A stretch of 8,683 nucleotides of DNA, from assembly GCA_947463775.1 (NCBI GenBank), contig CANHVD010000220.1:1-8683 (forward strand), read 5' to 3'. The notes under the pieces were generated by a model. The model saw only the letters and a list, made by a program, of their open reading frames with translations, had not been told where the DNA came from and did no database searches. Of this stretch, positions 1 to 7,576 are shown one piece after another (within the stretch, counting starts at the first letter, position 1; each line of letters opens with the position of its first letter). The stretch comes from Planctomycetaceae bacterium (lineage in GTDB: Bacteria; Planctomycetota; Planctomycetia; Planctomycetales; Planctomycetaceae). The translations under genes were made by a program, and so were the position numbers.

Positions 1-2204
1 ACGTTTAGCGGCGACTCCGCCGACTTATTTCGGATCTGAGCGGCGATCACATGCGAATCATTATCGTCGCGACGACGAGGATTCGGATTGATTTCAACTG
101 ACTGCCCCCCGGCAAACGGATTGAATGATGGAGCGGTGTAGTCTTCCCAATCCAGCAAACCGGACTCACGACTTGTACGGAGCAGCGGAATGAATTCCTG
201 CTCCTTACGTCCCGCTCGATCAATGATCGATCCGGGATAGAGCATGACCAGATCCTGCAGGCTCTTCGAGACTGTGCTCTCTTCACCAAATGGTGAAGAC
301 TGGTTCCCAGTGCGAGAAACGAACACATACTCCGGCGGCAACGTGCCAAATTCGTTGTGGGGATTGTTGCGGTCATAAACAACCTGACCGTTGTCCCACT
401 TCACGTTCAATAGGTTCATCAGCGAAGTCGCTTCGCCACCATCAGCCTTTTGCTCCGGTGGTGAACCACCGCCAAACATGCCCCCGCCCCCACCAGGCTT
501 CGGCAGTTTAGGGGCCATCGCCAAACCAGCCTGAGACTGGAACACAAACGGACAAGGGTCATCAAAAATCAAAGTCGGCTTTCCGGCCTTGACGTATTCG
601 ACGAGGTTATCCATCTGCGGCTGAGTCAGCGAAGAAGGCATCACCGCAACCAAAACATCAAAGCCCTCAGCAGACTTCTTGTCCTTTTTATCAGCGGCCG
701 CCGCATCATCCTTTTTCTCTTCAGCATCCTTAGCGGCGTCTTCGCCTTCCTTCTTCTCTTCAGCCTTCTCGTCATCAACCAAAATGCGATTAGAAGGATT
801 GACGGCGATGACCTTGTACTGCTTTTCCAGTTCTCGAACGATCTCCCACTTACCGCCGCCTTCACCTTCGGAGGTTGCTCGAGCATCGGTGACCAGAACA
901 CCCACGGTCAGACGCTCTTCCTGAGAGACAGTTCTCAGTGATCGAGTTAGCTCATATTCAATCGGGAGCCCCTTACCAAAGAACGGGATTACCAGTTCAT
1001 CAGTCGAACTCTGAATAAACGCCCCAAGAAACACTTCTGCCTCTTCGCGTTTGCCGTCTCGTTCATACTGCAAACGGACAGGTTCAATTCCTAATGCTCG
1101 AGCCTGTTCGGCTTCTTCACTGAATGGCTCAACTGCAATGTCCCGCCAGGTGATTGCACCGCCGCTGCTCAATTCAAACTCACGCAGCAATCCGCGAAGC
1201 TGACGGCGTGTTTCGACATAATCTCCCGGCACGTCCGGGCTGATAAACGACTGAATCGTGATCCGCTGAGTTTCCTTCAGACCTTGCAGTGTCGTCTCTG
1301 TAGCAGAGGAAAGCGTGAAGAGATCTTCTGCCGACAAGTCCGCGCGAGCTGGATAAGTCCAGAAGATCGACATCAGGCTCGCGGCCGTAATCAGAACGCA
1401 ACCTGTTCTGATCGCAAACTGCATCCCCATCCCGACCTGCTGTCCCGCTGACCAGCGACGTCGCGATATAACAATCAGATTCAGATACAGCATGACCGCT
1501 GCAAAGAACGCAAACCAGGCGATCCCGGTGAACGGTAGAACTCCGACACTGAAATCCTGCAGTTGCTGCTGCAGGCTCATGGATGTCAGACGATTCCGAA
1601 GGTCATACAGCTCAGCCCCCTTGCCGAACAGACCATAAATCCACTCCACAACATCCGTGACGTAATACAACATCACAGGCACACAGCAAAAAACGACTCC
1701 CAACACGAACGCGACGGTCGAGCTGCTGGTCAAAGAAGAAGCCAGCATTCCGGCAGCAAGCAAGGCACCGCCAGCGAGCAGATATCCCACATAGCTGCTA
1801 ACCACTGCTCCCATGTCCGGCGAACCCAGCCAGATCAGAACGAGCACATTGACCAGCGAAAACGCCAACGCAACGGAATAGACGCCGAACACGGCCAAAT
1901 ATTTTCCAGCCAGCACTTCGATTTCCGTGGAGGGCATGGTGAACAGCAATTCGTCTGTTCCCAGCTTTCGCTCATCAGACCAGGCTGTCATCGTAATCGC
2001 CGGGATCACGAACAGCAGCAGCCAGGGAAACCCGGCGGTCAACTGATCAAGGGTTGCCTGATTAGCGGCAAAAAAGGAAGCCGAGAATGCCATTGCGGCC
2101 GAGGCTACGCAGAACACCAGGATAAAGAGATATCCGAGAATCCCAGAGAAGTAACTGCGGAAATTCCGCTTGGCTACTGCCAGAATTACATGACTGCGAA
2201 ACAT
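1..2204 (-). CDS. ABC-2-type permease fused to GldG-like domain (3' end cut by window edge)
   Basis: A single minus-strand frame stays open from an ATG at 2204 to the window edge (734 full codons, no stop), so the C-terminus is missing. Residues 1-285 are a hydrophobic permease with about six membrane segments (roughly 18-45, 57-75, 102-127, 138-181, 224-246, 265-284). The segment SDERKLGTDELLFTMP (76-91) is typical of ABC-2/GldF-type permeases. From about residue 290 the protein is soluble and GldG-like: SAEDLFTLSSATETTLQGL, then ITIQSFISPDVPG, a Rossmann-like stretch FDVLVAVMPSSL (515-526) and KPTLIFDDP. A Lys/Glu/Asp/Ala-rich stretch (476-514) and a glycine-rich stretch (570-580) interrupt the soluble part. 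AAGG lies 7 nt before the ATG; an in-frame GTG two codons upstream is an alternative start. It follows the ATPase gene on the same strand, so the two probably form one inner-membrane ABC complex. The substrate is unknown. In Bacteroidetes, GldA/F/G relatives serve gliding and type IX secretion; that role is not implied here. Confidence 0.87.
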   Translation of the reverse strand, partial: MFRSHVILAVAKRNFRSYFSGILGYLFILVFCVASAAMAFSASFFAANQATLDQLTAGFPWLLLFVIPAITMTAWSDERKLGTDELLFTMPSTEIEVLAGKYLAVFGVYSVALAFSLVNVLVLIWLGSPDMGAVVSSYVGYLLAGGALLAAGMLASSLTSSSTVAFVLGVVFCCVPVMLYYVTDVVEWIYGLFGKGAELYDLRNRLTSMSLQQQLQDFSVGVLPFTGIAWFAFFAAVMLYLNLIVISRRRWSAGQQVGMGMQFAIRTGCVLITAASLMSIFWTYPARADLSAEDLFTLSSATETTLQGLKETQRITIQSFISPDVPGDYVETRRQLRGLLREFELSSGGAITWRDIAVEPFSEEAEQARALGIEPVRLQYERDGKREEAEVFLGAFIQSSTDELVIPFFGKGLPIEYELTRSLRTVSQEERLTVGVLVTDARATSEGEGGGKWEIVRELEKQYKVIAVNPSNRILVDDEKAEEKKEGEDAAKDAEEKKDDAAAADKKDKKSAEGFDVLVAVMPSSLTQPQMDNLVEYVKAGKPTLIFDDPCPFVFQSQAGLAMAPKLPKPGGGGGMFGGGSPPEQKADGGEATSLMNLLNVKWDNGQVVYDRNNPHNEFGTLPPEYVFVSRTGNQSSPFGEESTVSKSLQDLVMLYPGSIIDRAGRKEQEFIPLLRTSRESGLLDWEDYTAPSFNPFAGGQSVEINPNPRRRDDNDSHVIAAQIRNKSAESPLN

Positions 2205-2324
2205 GCACACACCTTCGCTCTGGATAAGAATCGTAAATCTGTGAACCGACGTTTTAATTGAGTCCTATAAACTCAAAACGGATCAGCAGACTGTGTATCA
2301 AATGGAAAAAAGTCTTAGTCTCAA
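2204..2324 (-). other. Gap between ATPase and permease genes with an imperfect hairpin
   Basis: The 120 nt between the two minus-strand genes carry one notable inverted repeat. TTGAGT (2258-2263) pairs with ACTCAA (2271-2276) around a 7-nt loop. Outer pairs CGTT (2250-2253) with AACG (2277-2280) extend it across a 4-nt bulge. No T-tract follows on the minus strand, so it does not look like a normal intrinsic terminator. It could be an mRNA processing or stability element, or chance. I find no good -35/-10 pair here, and I expect the permease gene to be read through from the ATPase gene. Confidence 0.3.
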
Positions 2325-3071
2325 TTACGCAGCACTGTGAGTCAGCTTGCGGAATTGCTGCTCCATATCGACTTCGTTATTACCCAAATCACCCGTCGGA
2401 CCATCAAAAACCACGCGCCCATTATTCACCATCACCACGCGACTGCAGACCGCGCGAACTTCCTGCAGGATGTGAGTCGACAACAAAATCGTCTTCGTCT
2501 TTGCCAATTCAAGAATCAAATCACGAACACCATGCACCTGATTTGGATCAAGACCACTGGTGGGCTCGTCAAGAATCAAAACATCGGGATCGTGCAACAT
2601 CGCATGAGCCATCCCGACTCGCTGACGAAACCCGCGTGACAGTTTTGAGATCGGCTTCCGCCAGACTTCCGCGAGGGAACATTTATCAGAAACCCACGCC
2701 ATCCGCTTGGCCAGCAGATCGCCCTTCAGGCCGCGAACTTCACCCATATACTGCAGCAACGTCTCCGGGGTCATCTCCACGTAGAGCGGCCCGTTCTCGG
2801 GCAAATATCCCAGATGCTCGCTGGCCGCAATGCGGTTCTCTGCAACGTTGTAGCCCGCAAGAAATGCTTCGCCACGACTGGGCGAAAGGAACCCTGTCAG
2901 CATTTTCATTGTCGTACTTTTCCCGGCGCCATTCGGCCCGAGAAACGCACAAACCTGCCCGCGTGGCACTGAAAAAGTAACGTCCCGAGTCGCCGCAAAT
3001 TCTCCATAGAACTTGCTCAGCCCGCGGGCTTCGATCATCACATCAGACGAAGTGCTGGATTTTGAACTCAT
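2325..3071 (-). CDS. ABC transporter ATP-binding protein, GldA/CcmA-like
   Basis: This 248-residue ABC ATPase powers a membrane complex on the cytoplasmic side. Motifs in order: Walker A GPNGAGKST (45-53), a Q-loop region reading YLPENGPLY (89-97) with Glu where Gln is usual, signature LSRGFRQR (144-151) in place of canonical LSGGQ, Walker B VLILDEP (164-170), D-loop SGLD (172-175), and the switch His in STH (200). The variant Q-loop and signature are what I expect for the GldA/multidrug-type branch that pairs with ABC-2 permeases. The length is normal for a stand-alone nucleotide-binding subunit. The ATG at 3071 gives a short Ser-rich leader. An in-frame ATG at residue 12 (VMIEARGLSKFYG) sits just before the conserved fold and is a possible alternative start; no strong Shine-Dalgarno separates the two. 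The gene lies directly upstream of the permease/GldG gene, its probable partner. Confidence 0.95.
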   Translation of the reverse strand: MSSKSSTSSDVMIEARGLSKFYGEFAATRDVTFSVPRGQVCAFLGPNGAGKSTTMKMLTGFLSPSRGEAFLAGYNVAENRIAASEHLGYLPENGPLYVEMTPETLLQYMGEVRGLKGDLLAKRMAWVSDKCSLAEVWRKPISKLSRGFRQRVGMAHAMLHDPDVLILDEPTSGLDPNQVHGVRDLILELAKTKTILLSTHILQEVRAVCSRVVMVNNGRVVFDGPTGDLGNNEVDMEQQFRKLTHSAA

Positions 3072-3818
3072 TAGCTCGTTTCTCTGCCTTCTGATCTATC
3101 CAACCAGGGCTTCACCCCTGAATCAAACGGCCAATCGGCCGGACATCTAAACCGACAACACTTCTTTAACCAGCCTTCAGCGGGCATCAAGATGCCCAGG
3201 CCGACGAAGTCCCGGAGATTTTTCTACAACTCTCAAACCCCGCAGACCAGCAACGCATGGTCGCGACTTTGGCAGAGAATACAATCGAGGCCGTCCCCCG
3301 CCCGGATCGTGGACGCCCGACACCTTTTTCAACGCGTTGCCCTCGTGCGACCCTTGATCGCGCGGAACTGCCGGAACGGCAGCGGCCCGCGTTTTTGCCC
3401 TCAAAGTTGCAAACTGCGTTCCAGAAACCGGCAACGCCAATGGCCACGTTTTCGTGGGAAACGAATTGTTGGTTTTGCCGGGCTCCGAAGCAACAGTGAC
3501 ACTTACCGGAATCGCAACCAAGGAGTTTCCCGGTTTTTGCCTCGCTGGTGCTTCGGTTGATATTCTTCTCCGCGCGGTGTGAATTGAGGCCGAGCGTTCG
3601 CGGAAGACCGTATAAGAAGGGCGAGAGCCTCAATCGCGGCCGCGCACTGAATGAATCAATAGCCCACAAAGATCCCGTATTTTTGTGTTTGCCGGCTGCC
3701 AAAGTCGCGATCATCTGGATCAGAAGCTCTTCGAAGGCCAGTTCACTGGTGAAAACCGAGCCTTGCCACAACAATTGCCCTCTATTCAATTCAGACTTTT
3801 CAGCGGAGCATCGTTCCA
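3072..3818. other. Long gap between divergent genes; no intact gene, possible gene remnant
   Basis: This 747-nt stretch separates the ATPase gene (minus) from pdxJ (plus) and should hold both promoters. I cannot name a gene in it. Two plus-strand frames look coding-like in part. One is open from 3170 to 3499 and starts plausibly (DEVPEIFLQLSNPADQQRM, 3203-3259) but becomes Arg/Pro-rich. The other, in the next frame, is open from 3358 to 3582 (GNELLVLPGSEATVTL inside), has G-rich first codon positions and no ATG. Together they could be a frameshifted, decayed gene, or chance in GC-rich DNA. Small inverted repeats occur at 3105-3120 (CAGGG/CCCTG), 3128-3141 (CGGCC/GGCCG) and 3182-3197 (GGGCATC/GATGCCC). 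The last 200 nt before pdxJ are more AT-rich and most likely carry its promoter, but I find no well-spaced -35/-10 pair. Confidence 0.4.
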
Positions 3819-4535
3819 ATGCCATTGTTGGGTGTGAACATCGACCACGTCGCAACCGTCCGTCAAGCTCGACGTACCAATGAACCTGACCCGGTTCATG
3901 CGGCTGTCCTGGCAGAATTGGGTGGAGCCGACGCGATCACGGTACATTTGCGAGAAGACCGCCGTCACATCCAGGATCGCGACGTTCGCCTGCTGAAGGA
4001 AATCTGCAGGGTCCGTCTGAATCTGGAAATGGCGGTCTCCGACGAGATCACAAAGATCGCTCTGAATCTGGTGCCGGATCAGGTGACTCTGGTTCCCGAA
4101 CGACGCGAAGAAATTACAACCGAGGGCGGACTGGATGTGAAGACTCACTTCCAGCGAATCCGCCAGTGCATCGATCAGCTTCAAGGCGCTGGAATCATGT
4201 GCAGCCTGTTTATTGATCCCGATGTGGCTCAGGTCGAAAAAGCCAAAGAGCTGGGCGTCGAAGCCGTTGAACTACATACTGGTTGTTACGCCGACGCGCG
4301 AACACCAGAAAAGATCGAGTACGAATTCGATCGCCTGCGTGAAGCGGGGCTGTATGCCAACGCTCAGGGACTAAAACTGAATCTTGGACATGGGCTTACT
4401 TATCGCAACGTACGCCGAGTCGCAGAAATTCATGGCGTGCACGAGCTCAACATCGGTCACTCGATTGTGGCGCAGGCCATGATGGTGGGCTTCGAACGAG
4501 CAGTGCGAGAAATGAAGCAACTCGTGACGTTATAG
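3819..4535 (+). CDS. pdxJ: Pyridoxine 5'-phosphate synthase
   Basis: PdxJ condenses 1-deoxy-D-xylulose 5-phosphate with 3-amino-2-oxopropyl phosphate to give pyridoxine 5'-phosphate, the ring-closing step of the DXP-dependent vitamin B6 pathway in the cytoplasm. The 238-residue protein is a full-length TIM barrel. It shows LLGVNIDHVATVRQAR (3-18), ITVHLREDRRHI (40-51), NLEMAV (68-73), TTEGGLDV (100-107), ELHTGCYADA (151-160), LNLGHGLTY (187-195) and ELNIGH (209-214). By comparison with the E. coli enzyme from memory, the active-site residues are present: His43 and Arg45 (His45/Arg47), Glu70 (Glu72), Glu151 (Glu153) and His191 (His193). The start gives the normal N-terminus, with GGAG at 3804-3807 about 11 nt upstream. 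The DXP-dependent route also implies that pdxA and the other pathway genes lie elsewhere. aroC follows on the same strand after 149 nt. Confidence 0.98.
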   Translation: MPLLGVNIDHVATVRQARRTNEPDPVHAAVLAELGGADAITVHLREDRRHIQDRDVRLLKEICRVRLNLEMAVSDEITKIALNLVPDQVTLVPERREEITTEGGLDVKTHFQRIRQCIDQLQGAGIMCSLFIDPDVAQVEKAKELGVEAVELHTGCYADARTPEKIEYEFDRLREAGLYANAQGLKLNLGHGLTYRNVRRVAEIHGVHELNIGHSIVAQAMMVGFERAVREMKQLVTL

Positions 4536-4542
4536 TTGCCCC

Positions 4543-4559
4543 GCTGTAAACTCAACAGC
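4543..4559 (+). terminator. Weak hairpin just after pdxJ
   Basis: GCTGT (4543-4547) can pair with ACAGC (4555-4559) around a 7-nt loop, starting 8 nt after the pdxJ stop. No run of T follows, so as an intrinsic terminator it is weak at best. It may only mark the 3' end of the pdxJ message or be chance. Confidence 0.2.
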
Positions 4560-4599
4560 TTGCGTATTCGCATCAGGATTGACCAGAGCACCTTTTCTC

Positions 4600-4641
4600 G
4601 TTGATCACGAATTTCAAATCTCAAATTGCAGATCTCAAATC
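4600..4641. repeat. Degenerate 7-nt tandem repeat before aroC
   Basis: Read in steps of seven from 4600, the sequence is GTTGATC, ACGAATT, TCAAATC, TCAAATT, GCAGATC, TCAAATC. The core TCAAAT recurs at 4614, 4621 and 4635, in register. On the minus strand it would translate to a pseudo-peptide rich in FEI/NL (RFEICNLRFEI), a string I recall from spurious predicted proteins in planctomycete and related genomes. That points to a dispersed non-coding heptad repeat rather than a gene. It lies inside the 149-nt pdxJ-aroC gap, 44 nt before the aroC start, so it may fall within or near the aroC leader. Confidence 0.6.
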
Positions 4642-4684
4642 TGCTGTTTGGTCTCTGATAACTCTTCCAGAACATTGAACCTTC

Positions 4685-5800
4685 ATGGCCGGCAACTCCT
4701 TCGGAAAACTGTTTCGCATCACAACCGCCGGCGAGAGCCACGGGCCAGGTAATGTTGTTATCGTCGACGGTGTTCCCCCCGGAATGCCTCTCAGCATTGA
4801 CGACCTGCGACCAGACTTGCAGCGCCGACGACCAGGCCAAAGCCCGCTCGTGACTCAACGTCAGGAGGAAGACGAACCGGAAATCCTGTCCGGTGTTTTC
4901 GATGGCAAGACGACCGGAACCAGCATCGCCATTCTGATTCGTAACGCCGATCAGCGCAGCGGCGACTATTCTGACATCCGCGACAAGTATCGCCCGGGAC
5001 ATGCGGACTACACGTTTGATGCTCGCTACGGCTTTCGCGATTACCGTGGCGGCGGTCGCAGCAGCGCGAGAGAAACAACCGCGCGAGTTGCCGCAGGAGC
5101 CATCGCAAAGAAACTGATCGCTCAGGAGTTCGGCGGACAGGTTATCGGCTACGTGTCACAGGTCGGCCCCATCAAAGCTGCGATCCCCAATCCAGATCAG
5201 GTCACGTTGCATCAGGTGGAAACTCTGCCTGATGGATCACCAAACTTCGTGCGATGCCCGGACTACGCAGCCGCCGAGAAGATGGTGGCTTTGATTGACG
5301 AAGTCCGTCGCGACACCGATTCCATCGGCGGCGTATCAGAAATCGTCGCAACCAACATTCCCGCGGGATTGGGTGAACCAGTCTTCGATAAACTGAAGGC
5401 CGATCTGGCGAAAGCCTTGTTCAGCCTGCCCGCTGTCCTTGGTGTCGAATACGGCAACGGTTTTGCCTGTGCCGAACTTCGCGGCAGTCAGAACAACGAC
5501 ATCTTCACATCTCGACAAACACGCGCTGGCGTTGAGATTGCTACCGAATCAAATCGACATGGCGGAATGTTGGGCGGCATCAGTTCCGGGATGCCAATTG
5601 TATTACGCGCCGCTATCAAACCGACCAGCAGCCTCGCCAAAGAACAGGCGACTGTGACTCGAGATGGCCTGCCAACCACGATTCGCACAAAGGGCCGCCA
5701 CGATCCCTGCCTGCTGCCTCGCTTCGTCCCCATGGGAGAAGCGATGGTCGCTATCGTCCTCGCCGATCACTGGCTCCGCTGGCGTGCTATTCGGAAGTAG
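4685..5800 (+). CDS. aroC: Chorismate synthase
   Basis: AroC converts 5-enolpyruvylshikimate 3-phosphate to chorismate with reduced FMN, the last step of the shikimate pathway, in the cytoplasm. The 371-residue protein has the usual bacterial length and all three family signatures: GESHG near the N-terminus (16-20, His19), the central YGFRDYRGGGRSSARET (115-131), and RHDPCLLPRFVPMGEAM (338-354) with the later Asp in LADH (361). The conserved PGHAD (His106) and QRRRPGQS (46-53) are also present. The start is set by family alignment, since MAGNSFGKLFRITTAGESHG is the expected N-terminus; no clear Shine-Dalgarno precedes it. It follows pdxJ in the same direction and may share its transcript or use a promoter near the heptad repeat. 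It ends 99 nt from the convergent DUF1570-type gene. I see no reductase domain, so it should need an external flavin reductase like other bacterial enzymes. Confidence 0.98.
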   Translation: MAGNSFGKLFRITTAGESHGPGNVVIVDGVPPGMPLSIDDLRPDLQRRRPGQSPLVTQRQEEDEPEILSGVFDGKTTGTSIAILIRNADQRSGDYSDIRDKYRPGHADYTFDARYGFRDYRGGGRSSARETTARVAAGAIAKKLIAQEFGGQVIGYVSQVGPIKAAIPNPDQVTLHQVETLPDGSPNFVRCPDYAAAEKMVALIDEVRRDTDSIGGVSEIVATNIPAGLGEPVFDKLKADLAKALFSLPAVLGVEYGNGFACAELRGSQNNDIFTSRQTRAGVEIATESNRHGGMLGGISSGMPIVLRAAIKPTSSLAKEQATVTRDGLPTTIRTKGRHDPCLLPRFVPMGEAMVAIVLADHWLRWRAIRK

Positions 5801-5899
5801 ATTCGGCTGTTTGACTCACGGACAGATTTTCCACGGCATCCCAAACACACTCGACGCTGAATCCCAGGTCGTGCAGCCTTAGCATTCTTTTTGCGAAGG

Positions 5900-7576
5900 T
5901 CAGGGCGTCTGAACGCCACTCTCGTCCGGCTGAACATTCAACTGCTCGGCCAGATTTTGCATGTGTGTTCTATACTGCTGATCAAAAGCATCGTGAGTAA
6001 CCTCAGCGATACGTGCCAATGATGGCTCCTGCAGGATGTAGTCTCCATCCGGACGATAAATCGCCGCTAGAAGAGCAATCAGGTCATCTCGATACAGGCC
6101 ATCTTCATAGTGCATCAGGAAGTGAGTAAACCCGGCCGCCTGCGTGTACAACGGAGCGACCTGCGGATGATGCATAAAGTCATTCTTCCCGAGTGCCAGG
6201 AATTCTTTACTTGGCAGATAGAACTGATCATCAGGCAGCGTCATTCGCTCGATCGCTCTTACGAAACGCACATGATCCGGGCGGCCGATCGAAACCTTGC
6301 CGTCATTAATCTCAAATGATTCAAAGTAGCAGGCCAGCCCTTCGATAATCCAGAAATTTGACCGCTCACCAAGGCCCCAATCACCGGGCTTCTGCCTCGT
6401 CCTCTGAGCCCGCGCTCGCGCGGCGGCACGGCGAGCTTCCAGGGTATGGATGTCAAGGATCTGATGAGTCGCCTCGTGGAACAGCGTCGACAGCGTTCGT
6501 TCTTTGCGATCCATAAAGAAGTACGTGGTGCGAGTCTCCTGAGAGTAATACCCGGTCGTCTCCAGATTCGGCGGTACTTTGCCTTCGACGCGTTTTTGAT
6601 ACTCGTCTCGCTTGGCGTAGAAATGCAATTCCATCGGCCCACGTTTTTGTGCAGAACCACGAAGCGTTGCGTTGTCGAAGCGATCCTGCAGAGCCGCTGG
6701 CGTCTCGAAGAAAGCCGCGAAGTGATGTTGCAGCCACTCGTAGTAAAGCTCCAGCTTCTGTGACAGCTCAAGTCCAACCTCAAGGCTGACATTCGTCTTC
6801 ACAAGGAAATGCTCACTGGGAATCTCCCATGCGTTGCGGAAGTCGCGACGATGCTCAGCTTCTTTCTCCGCACTGATCCAGCCGCCTTTCCAGGGACGCA
6901 GACCTTCTTCATAGCGCGAAACACTGGTGATTGGGATCCAGCCAAACTCCGGATGAAATGTCTGAGGCTTGCTGCCACTTCGCATCTGCTTTTCGAACTG
7001 CGAGACCCATTCACCGGCATACCCAGGCTCTTCTTTCCGCTGAGGATCACTAAAGATCAATTGTCCCAGAACGGATCGCGCATACTTGTGGTCTGAATCA
7101 ACTCGAACAACGTCACTGATCAGTGAAAATGCCAGCGAAGGAAAGCCGTTTCTCAGAGCCTGACGAGCAAGCGAATAGAGTTCCGCTCCTCGCTCCCGGC
7201 GATGATTCTGAATCTGAAGTCGCCACTGCTGCTCATCCAGCGGCAGGGTCCCATCGACCTCCGTAGTGACAAGGCGCGGCGGATCAAAATTTGGCTCGGG
7301 CGAGGCGAGTGACTGACGAATCGCCTCCACCTGAGGAATCGCTTCAGGCAGTTCATGCTTGTCACACCAGGTCTCAACACTTTCCAAATCGACCTGCAGA
7401 CCGTCGAAGATCGCCTGACGCTTTTCCAGAATCTGGCGATGGAGTCGATCGCGCCGCGGAACTTCATCGCCGGCAACCGGCTGACCGATAATGGCAACGA
7501 TGCAAAGAATCGCGTACGACAAAGCCTGAAGGGAAACAGACAGAAACCTGATAGTTGTTCGCGGGAGTCTTCTCAT
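5900..7576 (-). CDS. Secreted DUF1570-like putative zinc metallopeptidase
   Basis: The function is not established. The visible features are those of an exported HExxH protein. I choose the ATG at 7576 (558 residues) because AAGGA (7588-7584) sits 7 nt before it and it starts a textbook signal peptide: MRRLPR, a hydrophobic core to about residue 31, and a probable cleavage after VAG (34-36). Longer starts exist in frame at 7618 (GTG), 7609 and 7582 (ATG) but would bury the signal peptide behind extra residues. A mostly helical, charged middle follows. The catalytic-type motif HEATHQ is at 367-372, with a possible third ligand Glu412 in IIEGLACYFE, the arrangement of gluzincin peptidases. An Arg/Ala-rich helix lies between them (about 382-396). 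The overall pattern fits DUF1570 proteins, abundant in planctomycetes. It probably acts in the periplasm or outside the cell. It is alone on its strand here, convergent with aroC and divergent from the next gene. Confidence 0.85.
   Translation of the reverse strand: MRRLPRTTIRFLSVSLQALSYAILCIVAIIGQPVAGDEVPRRDRLHRQILEKRQAIFDGLQVDLESVETWCDKHELPEAIPQVEAIRQSLASPEPNFDPPRLVTTEVDGTLPLDEQQWRLQIQNHRRERGAELYSLARQALRNGFPSLAFSLISDVVRVDSDHKYARSVLGQLIFSDPQRKEEPGYAGEWVSQFEKQMRSGSKPQTFHPEFGWIPITSVSRYEEGLRPWKGGWISAEKEAEHRRDFRNAWEIPSEHFLVKTNVSLEVGLELSQKLELYYEWLQHHFAAFFETPAALQDRFDNATLRGSAQKRGPMELHFYAKRDEYQKRVEGKVPPNLETTGYYSQETRTTYFFMDRKERTLSTLFHEATHQILDIHTLEARRAAARARAQRTRQKPGDWGLGERSNFWIIEGLACYFESFEINDGKVSIGRPDHVRFVRAIERMTLPDDQFYLPSKEFLALGKNDFMHHPQVAPLYTQAAGFTHFLMHYEDGLYRDDLIALLAAIYRPDGDYILQEPSLARIAEVTHDAFDQQYRTHMQNLAEQLNVQPDESGVQTP

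Noticed and set aside
663..783. Lys/Glu-rich stretch considered as a frameshift artefact in the GldG-like domain
   Set aside because: The frame is uninterrupted on both sides and recognisable GldG-like sequence continues after it (FDVLVAVMPSSL), so it is an in-frame low-complexity insertion.
1563..2261. Plus-strand open frame of 232 codons
   Set aside because: It lies antisense to the permease domain, whose minus-strand translation shows clear membrane segments; the plus-strand peptide is His/Gln/Arg-rich with no recognisable motif.
2258..2980. Plus-strand open frame of 240 codons
   Set aside because: It is antisense to the ABC ATPase, which carries all the expected motifs on the minus strand.
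3187..3855. Minus-strand open frame of 222 codons across the gap and into pdxJ
   Set aside because: It overlaps the pdxJ start antisense, has a Ser/Arg/Cys-rich composition and no motif, and its length can be explained by composition.
3548..3883. Plus-strand open frame of 111 codons reaching into pdxJ
   Set aside because: It overlaps the pdxJ N-terminus out of frame, starts at GTG, and reads as Ser/Arg/Asn-rich sequence with no family resemblance.
5801..5899. Convergent gap searched for a bidirectional terminator
   Set aside because: Only a weak CTGT/ACAG pairing before ATTTT (5807-5830) was found, which is too short to support.
5904..5917. Inverted repeat GGCGT/ACGCC at the end of the DUF1570-type gene
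   Set aside because: It lies within the last codons of the gene and has no T-tract on either side in the right orientation, so I do not call it a terminator.
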